From the NCBI GenBank assembly GCA_036674765.1, contig JARVKI010000022.1:372001-436000 (forward strand): a DNA stretch of 64,000 nucleotides, written 5' to 3'. This DNA is from Seiridium cupressi. Lineage: Eukaryota > Ascomycota > Sordariomycetes > Amphisphaeriales > Sporocadaceae. Shown piece after piece: positions 38,975 through 51,329 of the stretch. A program made the position numbers and the translations under genes. The notes under the pieces are model-generated. The model ran no database searches, was not told the DNA's origin, and was given only the letters and a program-made list of their open reading frames with translations. Each line of letters opens with the position of its first letter. The stretch's first letter is position 1.

Positions 38975-40775
38975 ATGTATTTTCTCGGCACGCAGCTGTG
39001 GTGGATAGCTGCTCTGATTGTCCACCATGTCGTTGCACAAGAATTGGTTGCAAGTCTGGATTACGGAGCCTTCAGGGGGGCCTATAGTGCACAGTTCAAT
39101 ATATCTTATTGGCAGAAGATTCCCTTTGCTGCACCGCCAATAGGCGAGAATAGGCAAGACCAAAGCGCCATCTCGAAAAAGAGGACCACTAATAACAAAA
39201 ATTCAGGTTTCGGGCCCCTCAACCACCGTTACCCATCACCAACGGCACATATGATTCGAGCCAAACCTTTGACATGTGCCCGCAGCGGACGGTAGGTCGG
39301 CTGGTCCTTGGCGTCAATTCTTTCCAATTATACTGACTGCTAGCAGGTCAATGGCTCGGAAGACTGCCTATACCTCGGCCTGTACGGCCGGCCATGGACC
39401 AAATCGCAGCCGCTGCGTCCCGTTGTCGTCGTGTTCTACGGCGGTGCCTTCATCCAGGGGTCGGCCTCTTTCACGATTCCGCCCTCGGCCTATCCAGTTC
39501 TTAACGTGTCCGAGACAAGCAATATGATATTCGTGTACTCCAACTACCGCGTCAATGCCTTCGGGTTCTTGCCGGGCAAGGAGGTCGCAGACGACCCGAA
39601 CTCGGATGTCAATGCTGGGCTTCTGGACCAGGAAGCCGCCATCCTTTGGACACGAAAGTACATTAGGCATTTCGGCGGAGACCCTGACGAGATCTCGATT
39701 TGGGGCCAGTCGGCGGGGGGCGGAAGCGTCGTGGCACAGGTCATTGGCAGGAAGCACGATCCGCCGACGTTCAAGAGAGCGCTGGAGTCCAGCCCGTTCT
39801 GGCCGAAGACGTACCGCAACGAGGATGCGGAAGCTCAGGACCGCTACGACAGACTGGCGAACTTGACGGGTTGCACAGGTCCGGACAGCCTGAGTTGCCT
39901 CAAGAGCGTGGATGTTTCCGTCATCCGGAATGCAAGTTATACCATGGTGTCTGGGAACTTGTACGGACCCACGTCTTACCCTTGGGGTCCGATCATTGAC
40001 GGTGTTTTCCTCAAGAAGCCACTGTCCGAGGCGGCAAAATTGTGCAATGTCAACAACCAGCTTGGCTTCTCCATGTACAATACCCACGAAGGGGAGAACT
40101 TCGTCTCTTCCGCCGTCCTTTACGACTCATGGACAGAAGGGTTCCTGCCAAACTTCTCCGCTGATGACTTTGCGAGGCTGAATACATTGTACCCTGCAGC
40201 AGGCAGTGCAGAGTCCATCAAAGCTTACAACGACTCGTACACTCGTGCAAGCCTGGTATATCGCGACTCTGTGCTGGCTTGCCCGGCATACTGGACGGCG
40301 GGTGCGGCTCCCAAGGGCGGCTGGCTGGGTGAGTATACCATATCGCCCGCCAAGCATGCCTCGGACGTCATATATGTAAGTCTTGATCGCAATCACTGTT
40401 TTGTATCACAGAATTTTTTTATTTTTTTTTAAAAAGAATCTTTTTGCTGATTGGTGTCCACAAATAGTGGAATACCGTGAATTCGATCCAGCAGACGGAT
40501 CCCTTACATTATAAGGGTTTTGCGGGTAAACCAACCTGCAGCCAGTAGGGGAAATGCCAAATACTAACACGATCTTAGGAGCCTTTTCTTCATTCTTTAT
40601 GGCGGGCGATCCCAATGCCCTGAAACTAACGGCTGACAATGTCACGGGTACGCCGGCACTGCGGACTGGGCAAGAATGGGTAATAGACACCCTCGGATTC
40701 ACGATCAAAAACCTTACGCAGTTTAAACAGAGGTGCGACTTCTGGAGAGAAGTAGCACCGAGACTGCCCATATGA
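38975..40775 (+). CDS. Secreted type-B carboxylesterase / lipase
   Basis: Exons 38975-39153, 39207-39291, 39347-40375, 40468-40525, 40579-40775; 515 aa. The start MYFLGTQLWWIAALIVHHVVA is a signal peptide ending before QELVASLDYG; the longer in-frame start at 38927 would bury it. Type-B carboxylesterase/lipase features: IPFAAPP, NGSEDCLYLGLY, VVVFYGGAF, nucleophile elbow GQSAGGGS (Ser ~210), HEGENF (Glu ~336) and KHASDVIYW (His ~425), forming a Ser-Glu-His triad. Asn-X-Ser/Thr sites are frequent, as in secreted glycoproteins. Intron 1 has a GC donor (AG|GCAAGA) with AG acceptor; using it restores GENRFRAPQPP exactly. Substrate cannot be told from sequence. It is intact, with no frameshift. 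Confidence 0.9.
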
Positions 40776-41251
40776 ATTGTAAAGAAATTGATCTTGGGCG
40801 ACTTGACAATACAATGCTACACACTGCTGGTACTGATCTGGCCGCAGCTGTAGCTATTTGACCGGCCCTAGCGGCAGGTCTAGGACTCAGCAGCTCTTTG
40901 GTCTCTTGTCTGAATGTTCTGCCACTCCTCCGTCCTGCTTTGGCCTTTCAGGTGCAGTTTTCCGTTAATGAAAAGCGCGCTACTCCCTGTTTCCTAATCC
41001 CTCTTGAGCTTGACCTGGCAACGTGTCACTGGCTATGTCATTTGCCCTTTTCCAACTAGAAATCCATAAGAAGCTTACTCGCGATATGCAGGAGTTGAAA
41101 ATGACCCGTCGCTCCTTAGACGGTAACTGCCCAAAGGGCCCGACGCAGGGTTTATATTGTAACCAGAAATCAGGTCTTTCTTATTGTCTCGTATCACGAG
41201 ATGCAGTCTAGCGAAGCGCTAATAGAATAGGAGCACAGCCCCCCCTACGGT

Positions 41252-41272
41252 GTATATATATATATATATATA
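41252..41272. repeat. (TA)n dinucleotide microsatellite
   Basis: About ten TA units, ~105 bp before an ATG at 41377. It could act as the TATA region of the ancestral gene now broken at 41.7 kb, but this is a guess. Confidence 0.8.
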
Positions 41273-41723
41273 CAGGCTAACTAATTGTCTGCCTTCGGCC
41301 CCCCTTCTAATACTCGATCAACTACTCAATTCCTTCCTCGTCCCTCCATCCATCTTGATAAGCTCGACGTGCCATCATGGGCCTGTGCGGCAACAGCCGT
41401 AAGAGAACTACCCATCATTCTATTGTTTCAGCTTCTTGACGATTGACTGATCGGTGTCGCACTTGGATTCGTTCTCTTGCTGCTGATGGTGGATCTTGCG
41501 AACCTTGTTTCCGCTATTCTTCCGTCGCTGTTGCCCTTGCACTTGGTTTCTTGCCACACTAGCCAATACATTTCGGGGTAGACTTTTTGGCAGAAGAGAG
41601 GTTGCTCCCCTGTAGGGAAAGGCTCTGTATACTTCTCTGTCGCTTGTCCTGGGCATATACGCCTTTATGTGCTGATATAAGACGGCATCTAACATGGATT
41701 CCAGGGTGTCGAGGTTATGCTAA

Positions 41724-42152
41724 AAGGAGTTGAGGGAGGATGAGGAAGAGCTGGCACAGAAAGCCATTAACTTGCTGTACGACGTCGAGACGTGCAGCGA
41801 AAGCCTCTGCGTGTTTGGGCCAGCCAAGGAGGCCATCCGATTAGGCGAGGAAACGTCTTAGGGGGGTGCTATCTGAGCACAAACAGCGGTTTACGCACTC
41901 GCCAGCTGCGCTGAGTTTGTTGCCTCCAATGTGATGGAGAAGGCGCTCGACTTTGCTGAGCACAACACATCCTAGCTGAATCTCGCACGGCATGCCGTCG
42001 AGCTAGCTGAAGATGCAGCAAATCTGGGGCTTGACATCAGCGAGCGGGTTGCTAGCCACGGCGCCCAGCTCATCAACCTGACCAAGGTCAAGTTCTCGGG
42101 AGCTGTCTCTAGTCTGATAAGCAACGAGACCGCCGCTGGTTGTGAATACTGA
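41724..42152 (+). pseudogene. Decayed coding frame with three in-frame stops
   Basis: One frame runs 143 codons from 41724 to the TGA at 42150-42152, interrupted only by TAG (41859), TGA (41874) and TAG (41973), with no frameshift. Translation between stops has strong coding character: an acidic helical start (ELREDEEELAQKAINLLYDV), then CAEFVASNVMEKALDFAEH, LNLARHAVELAEDAANLGLD, VKFSGAVSSLISNETA, i.e. amphipathic Ala-rich helical repeats. Each stop is one C-to-T step from CAG or CGA. An ATG at 41377 followed by a GTAAGA donor after 22 nt may be the old first exon. I cannot name the family; it resembles Ala-rich heptad-repeat fungal proteins. A low-level functional read-through product is unlikely. 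Confidence 0.6.
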
Positions 42153-42511
42153 GGGCACTCTATTAGGGGAGAGAATCAACACACATATTAACTAGCAGGC
42201 GCACTTTGACTTGGTGGCGTTCGTAAAGGTATTATTCACGGGGTTAGGGACAAGGATCAAAGAGGAGGGATCAGAATTGTTTGTCCATGTATCCGCAGCG
42301 CTCAAAAAAGTCGAATGATCGCTGCAGATCCACACAGTCTACATTTGCTGTTCACGTGCAAGTCCCTTTTCCCCATAAGAAGAGATAAGCACGTTCGGCT
42401 GGGAGAATGCGTAACATTGGGAAATGCCGATATGGCTCCAAACCAGGCCAGTGTATAGATCGAATCGATCAGCTTGCGACACTCACTTCTGTCTCCGGTC
42501 AACACATCTGT

Positions 42512-43994
42512 TCAGTTGATTGTATCATCTCGCAAGCGCAATAACTCCCTGAAGACATCAGATGGGTGACTTCTCAATGCTCCATGGAAATGAACCGAGG
42601 ACTCCCACGTCTTGCAACCCTTGATGATGGAAGCCGTCTTCCTCGAGTCCTCGGGGTAGACATACATATCCTCGTAGATCGCTGCATACACGGGCACTGT
42701 GTTCTTTTTCAACTGCGCCTCATCGTAAATAGCGGGCCACTGATCATACTTGGCCAGGATGTGGGCGACATCTTTCATCTGGTTGAGCTCATCGGAAGTA
42801 TCGAAGAAGAACGGGTAAACCATCTCGCCAGAGAAATAGAGTGGCTCGTCATCTTTCAGAGACTGAGGACCACTCCAGTCGCTCTTCAGCCATTGGAAGT
42901 TCTCGAGTCCCTTTCCAACTCTCTCGGCGGCCCAGTTACTTGCAACTCCGGGTCGGTAACACCAAATTGGTTCGTGCAGCACCGTGTAGATAGGGGCGTC
43001 GTCCCAACCAAGCGTCTGTTGGAGGTCGTTCAGAGTGGCCCTCGTGAAGAAGCCAAACTGGTCAATATCGCCCTTCAACTTAAGGACATGGTTGTGAACT
43101 ATGTCGAGACCATGGTATTTACCAAAATTAATACCCAACGTCAGGAGTAGTGGAACAGTCAGTCGTCCGCCAGCGGGAAGTGGGATACCATCGTTTCCAC
43201 CAAGCTCGCGGATTTTGGCGGCAATCACCTTGACGTCGGCAATATCCCCGGGGAACTTCTCGTAGTACAGCTGGTTCTTCTCAGTGACCTTTTTGAAGGT
43301 GGATTGATACGTCTCCTCTGCGTCCTTGTCCAGGGCTACCAGACCACCCGTTATGTAGCTTTCTCGGAGGCCGTCGGGATAAAATGATAGATAGGTTAGA
43401 CTGGTCATTCCGCCGAACGACTGTCCGAATATCGACCACTTTTGCTTTTCTGGTGGATAGTCTTTGGTGAGGTATTTGCGGACGGACTCGCAATCCCGCA
43501 CGATGTTGTCCGCTCTGAAGTGCTTCAAATAGTCTGCTTGTTCTTGGGTGCCTCCGACGAGCCTGAGTGTCTCGGCCGTGATGGTGGAACTGAAGCCAGT
43601 ACCCCGATAGTCCAAGAGCAGCAGCTCATAGCCTCTGTCCAGCATGTGCGATGATAGAGTGCTATCTTGGGGTTGCGGATTGCCGAATCCCGGGCCGCCC
43701 TGCAGATAGACGAGGAATGGCTTCTGGGACGCCTCGGCCCGTTCTCCAGCAGACGGCTCGACAATGGGACGTTCACATCTGGAGACTGTGCGGCCAAACA
43801 GTTTGATCTTCTTCCCCGCCGGCTTGGAATAATCCAGAGGGACCTCGAACCAGAGCTCGGTGACCAGTAGTTTGCCTAGGTCTCCGTATCAGCACAAGCT
43901 GCGCTCCTTGTCTAACGGGGAAGCAGGTCGCCGTACCAGGAACTACATGAGGCCTGCTCTTCGAGACCAAGCGAGCGAAGGTACTCCAAACCAT
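42512..43994 (-). CDS. Proline iminopeptidase (alpha/beta hydrolase, peptidase family S33)
   Basis: Exons (minus): 43937-43994 and 42512-43875; 473 aa. The enzyme removes N-terminal proline from peptides. Visible: LLVTELWFEVPLDYSKP at the start of exon 2, oxyanion-hole loop LQGGPGFGNP, LLDYRGTGFSS, and nucleophile elbow GQSFGGMT (Ser ~172). The C-terminal half contains the acid and histidine regions (EDMYVYPEDS, SVHFHGALRSHPSDVF). The protein ends RLRDDTIN, as the fungal family does. The intron (donor GTACGG, acceptor CTAG) joins HVVPG to KLLVTELW. It has no signal peptide, so a cytosolic role in peptide recycling is expected. Confidence 0.88.
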
Positions 43995-44873
43995 CTTGGT
44001 TGACTCTTGTCAAAGGGCAAGCACCTGCGACTGAGGCTTGAAACTAACTGTGGCTGCCACGCACGGAGGTGGAAGTTGATTATCTCCGGGGCCAAGAAAT
44101 GTGAAGCGTCCGAGGAAGGGGTTTAGTGGGTGATTACAGGCAACTAACAGCGGCATTCAGCCAAATCGTAAGCTGCAAGGAGTGTCCGGCTGGGATTGGC
44201 AGGACGGTCTAACACTGCAGACGGCCATGATTTATACCCTATGTAGTCTTGGCTGCATCTGCATTATGTAGTATCATAGGATCCCAGTTCCCCTTAGCTG
44301 CTCATCCGCGGGGACGGCCAAGGTGCAGTGCTAAACTTATCCCCGACTCCGCAATGAGCCGACAGGCATGGCTCCAAGCTGGAGCGCAGAGCATAGCTGA
44401 GCTACACAAGTCAGGGTAGCGATGTCCTACAGTACATACCTATACTAGCACCAGGCTAGCACTGGTTAGAGTACAGTTCAGCAAGTAGCTCTCGGTGATG
44501 CAGTATTGCTTTCAAGGACCTGCCCACCGTCGACTGCTTGACCGTACGTGAGAATTATCAGGCAGTATTGTATGCAACTACAGGGGCTTGGTGGTTCGAT
44601 GGAAACAGTATATTGAGTCACATGACGTAGTTAGTGCAGTAACTACATTCACTGCAGTGAAAGGGAATGCATTTAAAGCGCACGTCGTCCAGTTCAGCGT
44701 CTTGTTGCATGCTGGTCCACGCAAGCAAGCGGGCCGAGGCGCGGAGCTCTTATCGGTTCTCCCCCAACATTCGATTCCAAACCTTCTTCCTTCCCACTCG
44801 CACCTCTTCGTTCGGTCGCCGAGCTTGAAACGTGCGACCAAGCATTGCAAACCACCACATTGCAACTGCAGGA
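43995..44873. other. Divergent intergenic region, 0.9 kb
   Basis: Promoters of the proline iminopeptidase (left) and the 44.9-kb gene (right). Short AGTACAT/GCTAGC direct and inverted words occur at 44430-44490, but nothing definable. No gene is seen. Confidence 0.55.
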
Positions 44874-46552
44874 ATGAATGTTCAAGACCTCACCCAGACC
44901 TTGGTGGACTCCTTCAACGCTCTCGCAAATGAGGTGCAAAATTTGAATGACCGCCAGGTCGTCCTAGAGCACAAACTTCGTTACGCTCACGAACAAGTAC
45001 GTCGACACCACCCGTTTTTTGCCTCTCTCCACGTCGTGTGATGAAACTCTTTAGCTCTAGATCAAGAGCTGCCTTTGAATGGCGGCAACGACCGACAACA
45101 CTTACCATTGTTACTGATTAACGACGAACAATTTCGCTACTTGTTCTTTTTACTTTCCAACCACTACATGGATCATCGTCAGACACAAACAAAAAAAGGC
45201 TAACGCTTGATCCTGCACAGTTCCAGTATCTTGCTGACAAATATGCACCCGCCGCCCCCGAGATATCAGAAACCCTCGTGAACTTGCAACTGCCACCCGA
45301 GCCTGACAACCCCTCTCTGGCAAACACAAACACGGTGCCCCTCCCCAGACGCAAGCCTGCCGATTCAAAGCATCAAATTGCCCTGATCATAAGAGAAGGA
45401 AGGCGTGTGGCTTCGTCGCTTGGAAACTACAGCAGGAGCAGTCATTCCAGCCGCGGCCTCGACACTCTCTCCCGGACCACCATGACGACGGCCGCATCCA
45501 CCGTCCTCGAGCAAGACTTTACTGTCGAGGGCAAGAAGGGCGAGCTGAAATGTCCATTCTCTCAACGCCCGGAGGCCGCGGAAGCGAGCCAGCCAGAAGT
45601 ACCCGATCTCACACCACATCACTCTTCCGACCCCATCTGCGCTGCCATGTACGAACAGGCGAGAAGTCTGCCAGATGCCGCCGCCCAAGACGTTGCTTCC
45701 AAGTGCCCCATCCGCTACATGGGTCAGCACTCCCCAGAAGAGATTGCCCACTATCTGGAAACTCACAAGCACGACCTTCCTCGCAGCCACGAGGTGTGCA
45801 TAAGCAGGTATCAGAAGAACGAGCTCCACATCCGAAAGCTTGACGCGAAATACGGAAATCTGGTCAACATGGTTGAAGGCCTGGGTCGTATCCACCAGCC
45901 CATGCTGCCTGAGCAAGATACCCGGCCCCAGAGCGATGTGGAAGAGGGCTCAAATGAACGAGTAGAGACCTGGGCTCAGGCCGTCAGTGCTACGGGCACG
46001 GATGGCCTCGACCAGGTGACCACGGAGGAGGAGCCGGCTGACGACGAGGAACGGCAGAGCCGTTTCGACAGGCCCTTGAAGGAAGTACGACTTGGCGAGT
46101 CTCCGAGTAGACCTTGGGGTATATCTGTGCCTGATTACGATCCCCCCTCGGCTGATGGCGGGTCCCGCGGGCGCCCAGAATCGCCACCTCCAGCGCCTGT
46201 GCAGGTCCCTTCCACGCCTGCGGTAAACGAGGAAACACCGACTCGGAAGACTGGGAAGTGCCCGTTCGATCATACGAAAATGCAGATGGGCGGTACGACG
46301 CCGACCATGTTGAAGCATGAAGAGAAGAGCCCGGAACAGCTCAAAACATTCCCCGAGCATCCACCCTTCACTCCCGCGTCTGCAGGGCGCAACCCGGCAT
46401 TCGCGCCAGGACAATCGACCTTCCTGGACCCCGTTGATCTGGCGCAGTCCAAGGCCGGAACACCCCAGATGCTCTTCACGGGACCTGTTTTCATAGGTTA
46501 TCCCATCGAGCAGGCGATCCAATTCATGCAGCATTTCCAGGGACAGCAATAG
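44874..46552 (+). CDS. Conserved fungal protein with Cys-Pro motifs, function unknown
   Basis: Exons 44874-44996 and 45221-46552 (484 aa); donor GTACGT, branch GCTAAC, acceptor ACAG. Exon 1 encodes a short helical/coiled-coil start (VQNLNDRQVVLEHKLRYAHEQ). Exon 2 has three Cys-Pro boxes: KCPFS (Cys ~152), KCPIRYMGQHSPEEIAHYLE (Cys ~203) with HKHDLPRSHEVC (Cys ~234) ~25 residues on, and KCPFDHTKM (Cys ~388). The middle box with its His/Cys spacing could bind metal. The rest is Pro/Glu-rich and disordered. The C-terminus is a short hydrophobic block (QMLFTGPVFIGYPIEQAIQF). It has no signal peptide or membrane segment. I do not recognise a named family. An extra small exon inside the 224-nt intron cannot be excluded. 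Confidence 0.78.
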
Positions 46553-46974
46553 CTGCTATTCACGTCAGCATTCCATGTTTCAAATGAGTTTGATCGAGAA
46601 CCATAGGACGACTGCGTGATGAATTGCTTGGGACACTTGTTTAATGTTTACGTCACACATAGCATTGGAGTTCTTTGAAACGAGCAGTTGGCATTACTGT
46701 TTTGGGTATCTTGTCGGATTAGCATCAGGTAGGCGTTGGCGTACTTTGTGAGCATGGTAGCAGTAGTTGGCGAGCGACGATACCCTTTCAGAAGAGATTG
46801 CATTCTATGTTACATTAGTCGTCGTCCGAGTCCACTTTTGATCTCGTTCTTGGGTTCTTGCATACCATGCCGCTGTGGCCTGGTGATGATGAGTGTGCAC
46901 CTGGGTATATTCCCAAGGGCACTCACCGAATCAGCACATTAGCAGCCCACTAGCGTTTTGCCTCAGCTATACCT
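46553..46974. other. Convergent 3' intergenic region, 0.4 kb
   Basis: This lies between the 3' ends of the Cys-Pro motif gene and PEX6. No gene is seen; both terminators should lie here. Confidence 0.6.
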
Positions 46975-49900
46975 TTAATATAGCTCATCATCGTCGCTTC
47001 CGGTACCTTGTTCGAATGACATGACGGCTTTCCCCTTGCCCTTGCCCTTCCCGTTGGCGCCGGTGTTTTGGTAACTCCCATGTGTCACCCCACCATCACC
47101 ATCGCTATCCTCTTCACTATCGGCCGCTGTGGCCTTGCCCTTCCCTTTACCCGAGACAGCCCTCGCTTTTCCCTTGCCGCTCAGCTTTGGTTGATCAATG
47201 CTTGTGTCACTGCTGCCGAGAACAGCACCGGGCAGAGTGGGACGGCCTGCGGGGTCCTTCTTGTCCCGCACACCTTCAAAAGTTGCTCGCACCCTCTCGT
47301 AGTGTTGCAGTTCGCCCGCACTAACAGATGGAACGAGCTCCCGGTTTGCGCCCAGAAAATCCTCTTCAGTAACCATGACGGCGATGTCGTCGGGCGTGGC
47401 ATGGTGGTCGAAGAAATTGGACGTAGAGATCGGAGGTTTGCCTGGAGGTAGATTGGAGTTCAGGGCTTTGATCTTGTTGTCGACAGCCGTAGCTTGCCGT
47501 GTGACAGCTTTCAGCATGGCGTCGCTGCAGAGGGCGTAGAAATCGGCACCAGTGTATGTGAATGGTAAATGCTGCGCGATGGAGGAGAGAGACACGGTGG
47601 GATGAAGTGTGAACCTGTGCAAAGAAGTCAGTTGGGTTCGCTTGAGCCAGGCATGAGTACGAGGCGAAAGGGGTCAGACTAACTTTCGTGTGAGCGCTTC
47701 CATAATCGTGATTTGCTTGTCGTGCGTATCGGAAACTCCCAGATAGAGCATCTTATCGAAACGCCCTGGACGCAAGAGCGCCTGATCAAGCAAATCAGGG
47801 CGGTTGGTTGCTCCAATGACGAACACACCACCCCCACCATCGTCACCACCCGACATTCCGTCAAGCTCGGCCAGAAGCTGGGACACGATACGATCCATGA
47901 CTCCGCCGCTATCCCCCTGATTGCCTCGCTTGGGGGCGACTGAATCCAGTTCGTCAAAGAAGACAACGCAGGGCCTTGCATCCCGAGCGCGCTGAAAGAC
48001 ACGCCGTACATTGGCTTCCGACTCTCCGATATACATATTTAGCAGTTCTGGGCCCTTGACGCTGAAGAAGTTCAGGCTGTACTCTGTGGCAATAGCCTTG
48101 GCAAGGAGCGTCTTTCCAGTGCCAGGAGGGCCATAGAAAAGAATGCCCGAACGTTTCTTCATACCCTTGGCGAAGAGCTCTGGCCTTTCGAGAGGCAGCT
48201 GTATGGTCTCCATGACAGCCTCCTTGACATTGTTCAGCCCGCCCACATCATCCCACGTTACATTGGGGATCTTGGGCGCTCCTATTGCATCGGCGAAGTT
48301 CTTGCGTGCAGCGTCCACGGCTACATCAAAGTCGGCCTTTGTGATACAACGCGCCGAAGATCCTCCTGCGACTTGGATATCTCGAATAGTAATGGCGGAT
48401 TCCTGAGTAGACACCCTTACGGACAGTGCCTCCAGTCTCGCGTCCTTCGCGACAATGGCACGCCCTACAACGTCCAGCAGGTCACCTGCTACCAAAGCTG
48501 CAGTCTTCAGGGCGACGCCGCCCAGGTCAACTCCAGGGGCAAGTGATGCACCTTGGCTATCGATAATAGTCCTGAGAATACCTTCACGCTCTCCTTCGTC
48601 GGGGGCGTTCATCTCCAATTCATGCGTGAATAGACCCCGTACTCCATCGGGAACTTTATCTAGCTCTGTTGTGGTAGCTACCAGGACTCTTGCCTCGTCA
48701 AGGATTTCCTTCATCGCTGTAACCATTCTGTCTGCTGTAAGAGCTTCTATATGTCGGATGAGCAAGGCGCAACAGTCAGGCCCACAGCTCATGGCACGGT
48801 CGGCCCGTGCTTTCAAGAAACCCTCAGTCTTCACGTCGCTGCCACCGCCGCCACCTTCATTGACAATGTCGTAGGCATCAATAGTGAATGTATGCAGTCC
48901 AATATCGGAGCAAGCATTTCCTGTCACGGTCGCCTTCCCAATATTACGCTGTGTTGAGTGGAGCAAGATTGCAACAGGGGGCATCTTGAGGTGTATAGCT
49001 CTTTTACTCGTGGCCGCAGCCATAAGCTCGCGTAATCTTCGTCTTAAGGGGGAGATAAACCTCGCTGGTTCTGACAGAGGTGCTGTTATTGCCTTTGCAT
49101 TGGCCATAGATGCTTCTTCTAGGCCCAGGTAATAGGTCCAATTGCTGTCCTTTGTGCCGGGTAGAAGGCTGGTGGCAGCCCCTGATTGGGCGATTTGGGT
49201 GGTCGAAGTATCGATACAGGCAATCCCACCCCAGACATCTTCCTCATCCTCTTCGTCGACGTCCTCGACCCGTTGACGTTGAATGCGGCCGATTTTGAAC
49301 CAAGCGACCCCGTCAGGCTTCGTGGTAGGGCTGCCGGCTTTATTCGACGTGGTCAGGGCCAGCAAATCGTCAACACCAGGACCATCGCCAGCCCCAGGAG
49401 CCTCTTGCAGAGCTCGCCCTAGTTGACTGTCGATCGGGATACCGACAAGGTCACCAGCCTTCACAACCCGCGTGCTACGTGTAAAATGCGCCTTCAGTCC
49501 TCCGAGGATCACTGTTTGCAGTGCTCTTTCCGAAGACAGCGGAGTTCGGATATGTTGAAGTGTGACGTCGTGGGCGTATGGAGGGTGAGACGAGCCTGTG
49601 ATCTTGGCTTGCCCGGGTTTGGGCGGATAGACGGATCTTTTCAATGGGGACAGCCTGACAAACGGTGCGTTCTCAAGATTGGCGAGAAGTACGGGTGACA
49701 GATATGCCCCAGGCCCAGATGGCTTTGGAACTTGTGATTCGAAGAATGAGAATCGCCTTCCGCCGTTATCATGCTTAGCACTAGGTATCCTTGTCAATGG
49801 ACGATGTGAATATCCTTCTGGGAGGCCGAATACTTTTGCCGGCCGCCAGGAAGGCTCTGTGTCGGGCTGCCCAAAACTTCCCAGTCCAAACAAACCAATG

Positions 49901-51329
49901 CCGTTTGGAGGTGGCTCTTCCGACGCCTCCAGTCGGACCCAATCGCCCGAGAAGCAGCCGATTCTAGTCAGGGAGGTGATGTCCACGTAGACGCGCGCTT
50001 CCTCATCATCATCCGCGCCAGGCATGGGATGTAGCAATTTTGTCGGGATGGGCTTCATCAGACCATGGGCTTTGAAAAGACGGCCTTTCGGACGATCAGG
50101 TCGTGCCGTAGTAGCAGTAAAGCTTGAGAACACAGAGCCAGGCGTATTGATACCGTTGGTTTTTCTGCCTCGCCCAATCGTCATTGGCGTACCTGGTTGC
50201 ATAGTCGATAAGCCACTTGCATTCGTGGTTGATAGCTGTGGGGCCTGCAACGATATCATATCGTCGAGCGAGTCATCTGACAACTCATCCTCGTTCTCCT
50301 CAACCTCCGAGGCCTCTGTTTCGGTCTCAGTCATGGAATCTGTTGCTTCCGTTGGTGCATCCGTCTTGTACCGTTCCTCAGCTGCCGAGTAAAACTGGTC
50401 GGTAGCTGTGTCTTCGCCATCTTCCTCTACAGCACCGTTGAGTACCTGGGAAGATTTGACCGAGCTCCGTTCGGGCTTTGTTGAACTGTGTCCTTTGGTC
50501 AGGATGATCTTGGTACGCGGGCCTAGCACACCTTGGCCAACTGGTTCGCATAGCATAACCTTTCCAGGAGTAGAGGGGACGTGTGTAATTGGGTGCGGGG
50601 GCAAAGGCAACGGAAACAAGTCTCCATCATGGACGACCTTCAGTGTACCCAGCGCAACACGCAATGCCTCCGCAAGCCGTTCTGCGCTTGAATCTGCTTT
50701 TGCTACTGTGTTTCCCTTAGAGGGCGGATGGTCTCTGAAGAAGGTGCCTTCCCCGTGCTCTAGCCTCTTGGCCAGGTCGCTTTCCAGGCTGACGAAAATT
50801 GTGTCCAGCTCCAATGTAGCAACATCCAAGACGTGTATCTCGATTCCGCTCCTGCTGTGACTTGACAGCTTGGAAGGCGCAATTTCCTGGAGTGTTGTGG
50901 CAAAGCTCTGCAAGGCTAGCGACGATGGCGAGAACTGCAAAGTAGAGTGCGCAAGTGCGGTAGACTTCAGAACAGGCACTATTGTCCAGCTGGTTCGGGC
51001 AGCGCTCGAATTCGGTGTCCAGGGTGCGATTGCGACATGATGAAGATCGGAGACCTGGTTCAGATCGCTGTCGCTATTTTGTTCTGAGCAGCAAAGATGG
51101 ATTCATCAGTACCACTCCCGCCAGCAGCTCCGCCTGTGAGAAGGAATTGGTACTCACGAGGAATCAGATGGGGGAACAAGTCAGCGAACAGGTCGTCGGA
51201 AAGTATTCCGACATCGCCTTTCACATGGTCATCGAGGACCAAACGCGCCGTGGCAGGAGGCTTGTCCTGCCTCCTCCTACGTCTTCGCTTTCTCTGCACC
51301 ATAGGATTCGCGGGCGCGGCTGCAGCCAT
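46975..51329 (-). CDS. PEX6: Peroxisomal biogenesis AAA ATPase Pex6
   Basis: Exons (minus): 51158-51329, 47684-51083, 46975-47614; 1403 aa. Pex6 with Pex1 pulls the import receptor Pex5 out of the peroxisomal membrane. Exon 1 gives a basic start ([14 protein letters not shown]) and [20 protein letters not shown], as in fungal Pex6. The long middle includes a degenerate first AAA module, where no clear Walker A is seen. The second AAA module is intact: [55 protein letters not shown] and [19 protein letters not shown]. Exon 3 contributes FTLHP through [13 protein letters not shown] and ends in a Lys/Gly-rich, acidic tail. The last intron uses a GTTAGT donor. Loss of peroxisome import in pex6 mutants is established for related fungi. 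Confidence 0.95.

Larger units (their letters stand above)
40776..42511. other. Intergenic region with TA repeat and pseudogene, 1.7 kb
   Basis: This lies between the 3' ends of the carboxylesterase and the proline iminopeptidase. It contains a TA dinucleotide run (41252-41272) and a broken coding frame (41724-42152). The segment 40776-41250 shows nothing I can identify. Confidence 0.6.

Noticed and set aside
45365..45916. 183-codon minus-strand frame
   Set aside because: Antisense to the Cys-Pro box gene; the plus-strand protein has conserved motifs and a supported intron.
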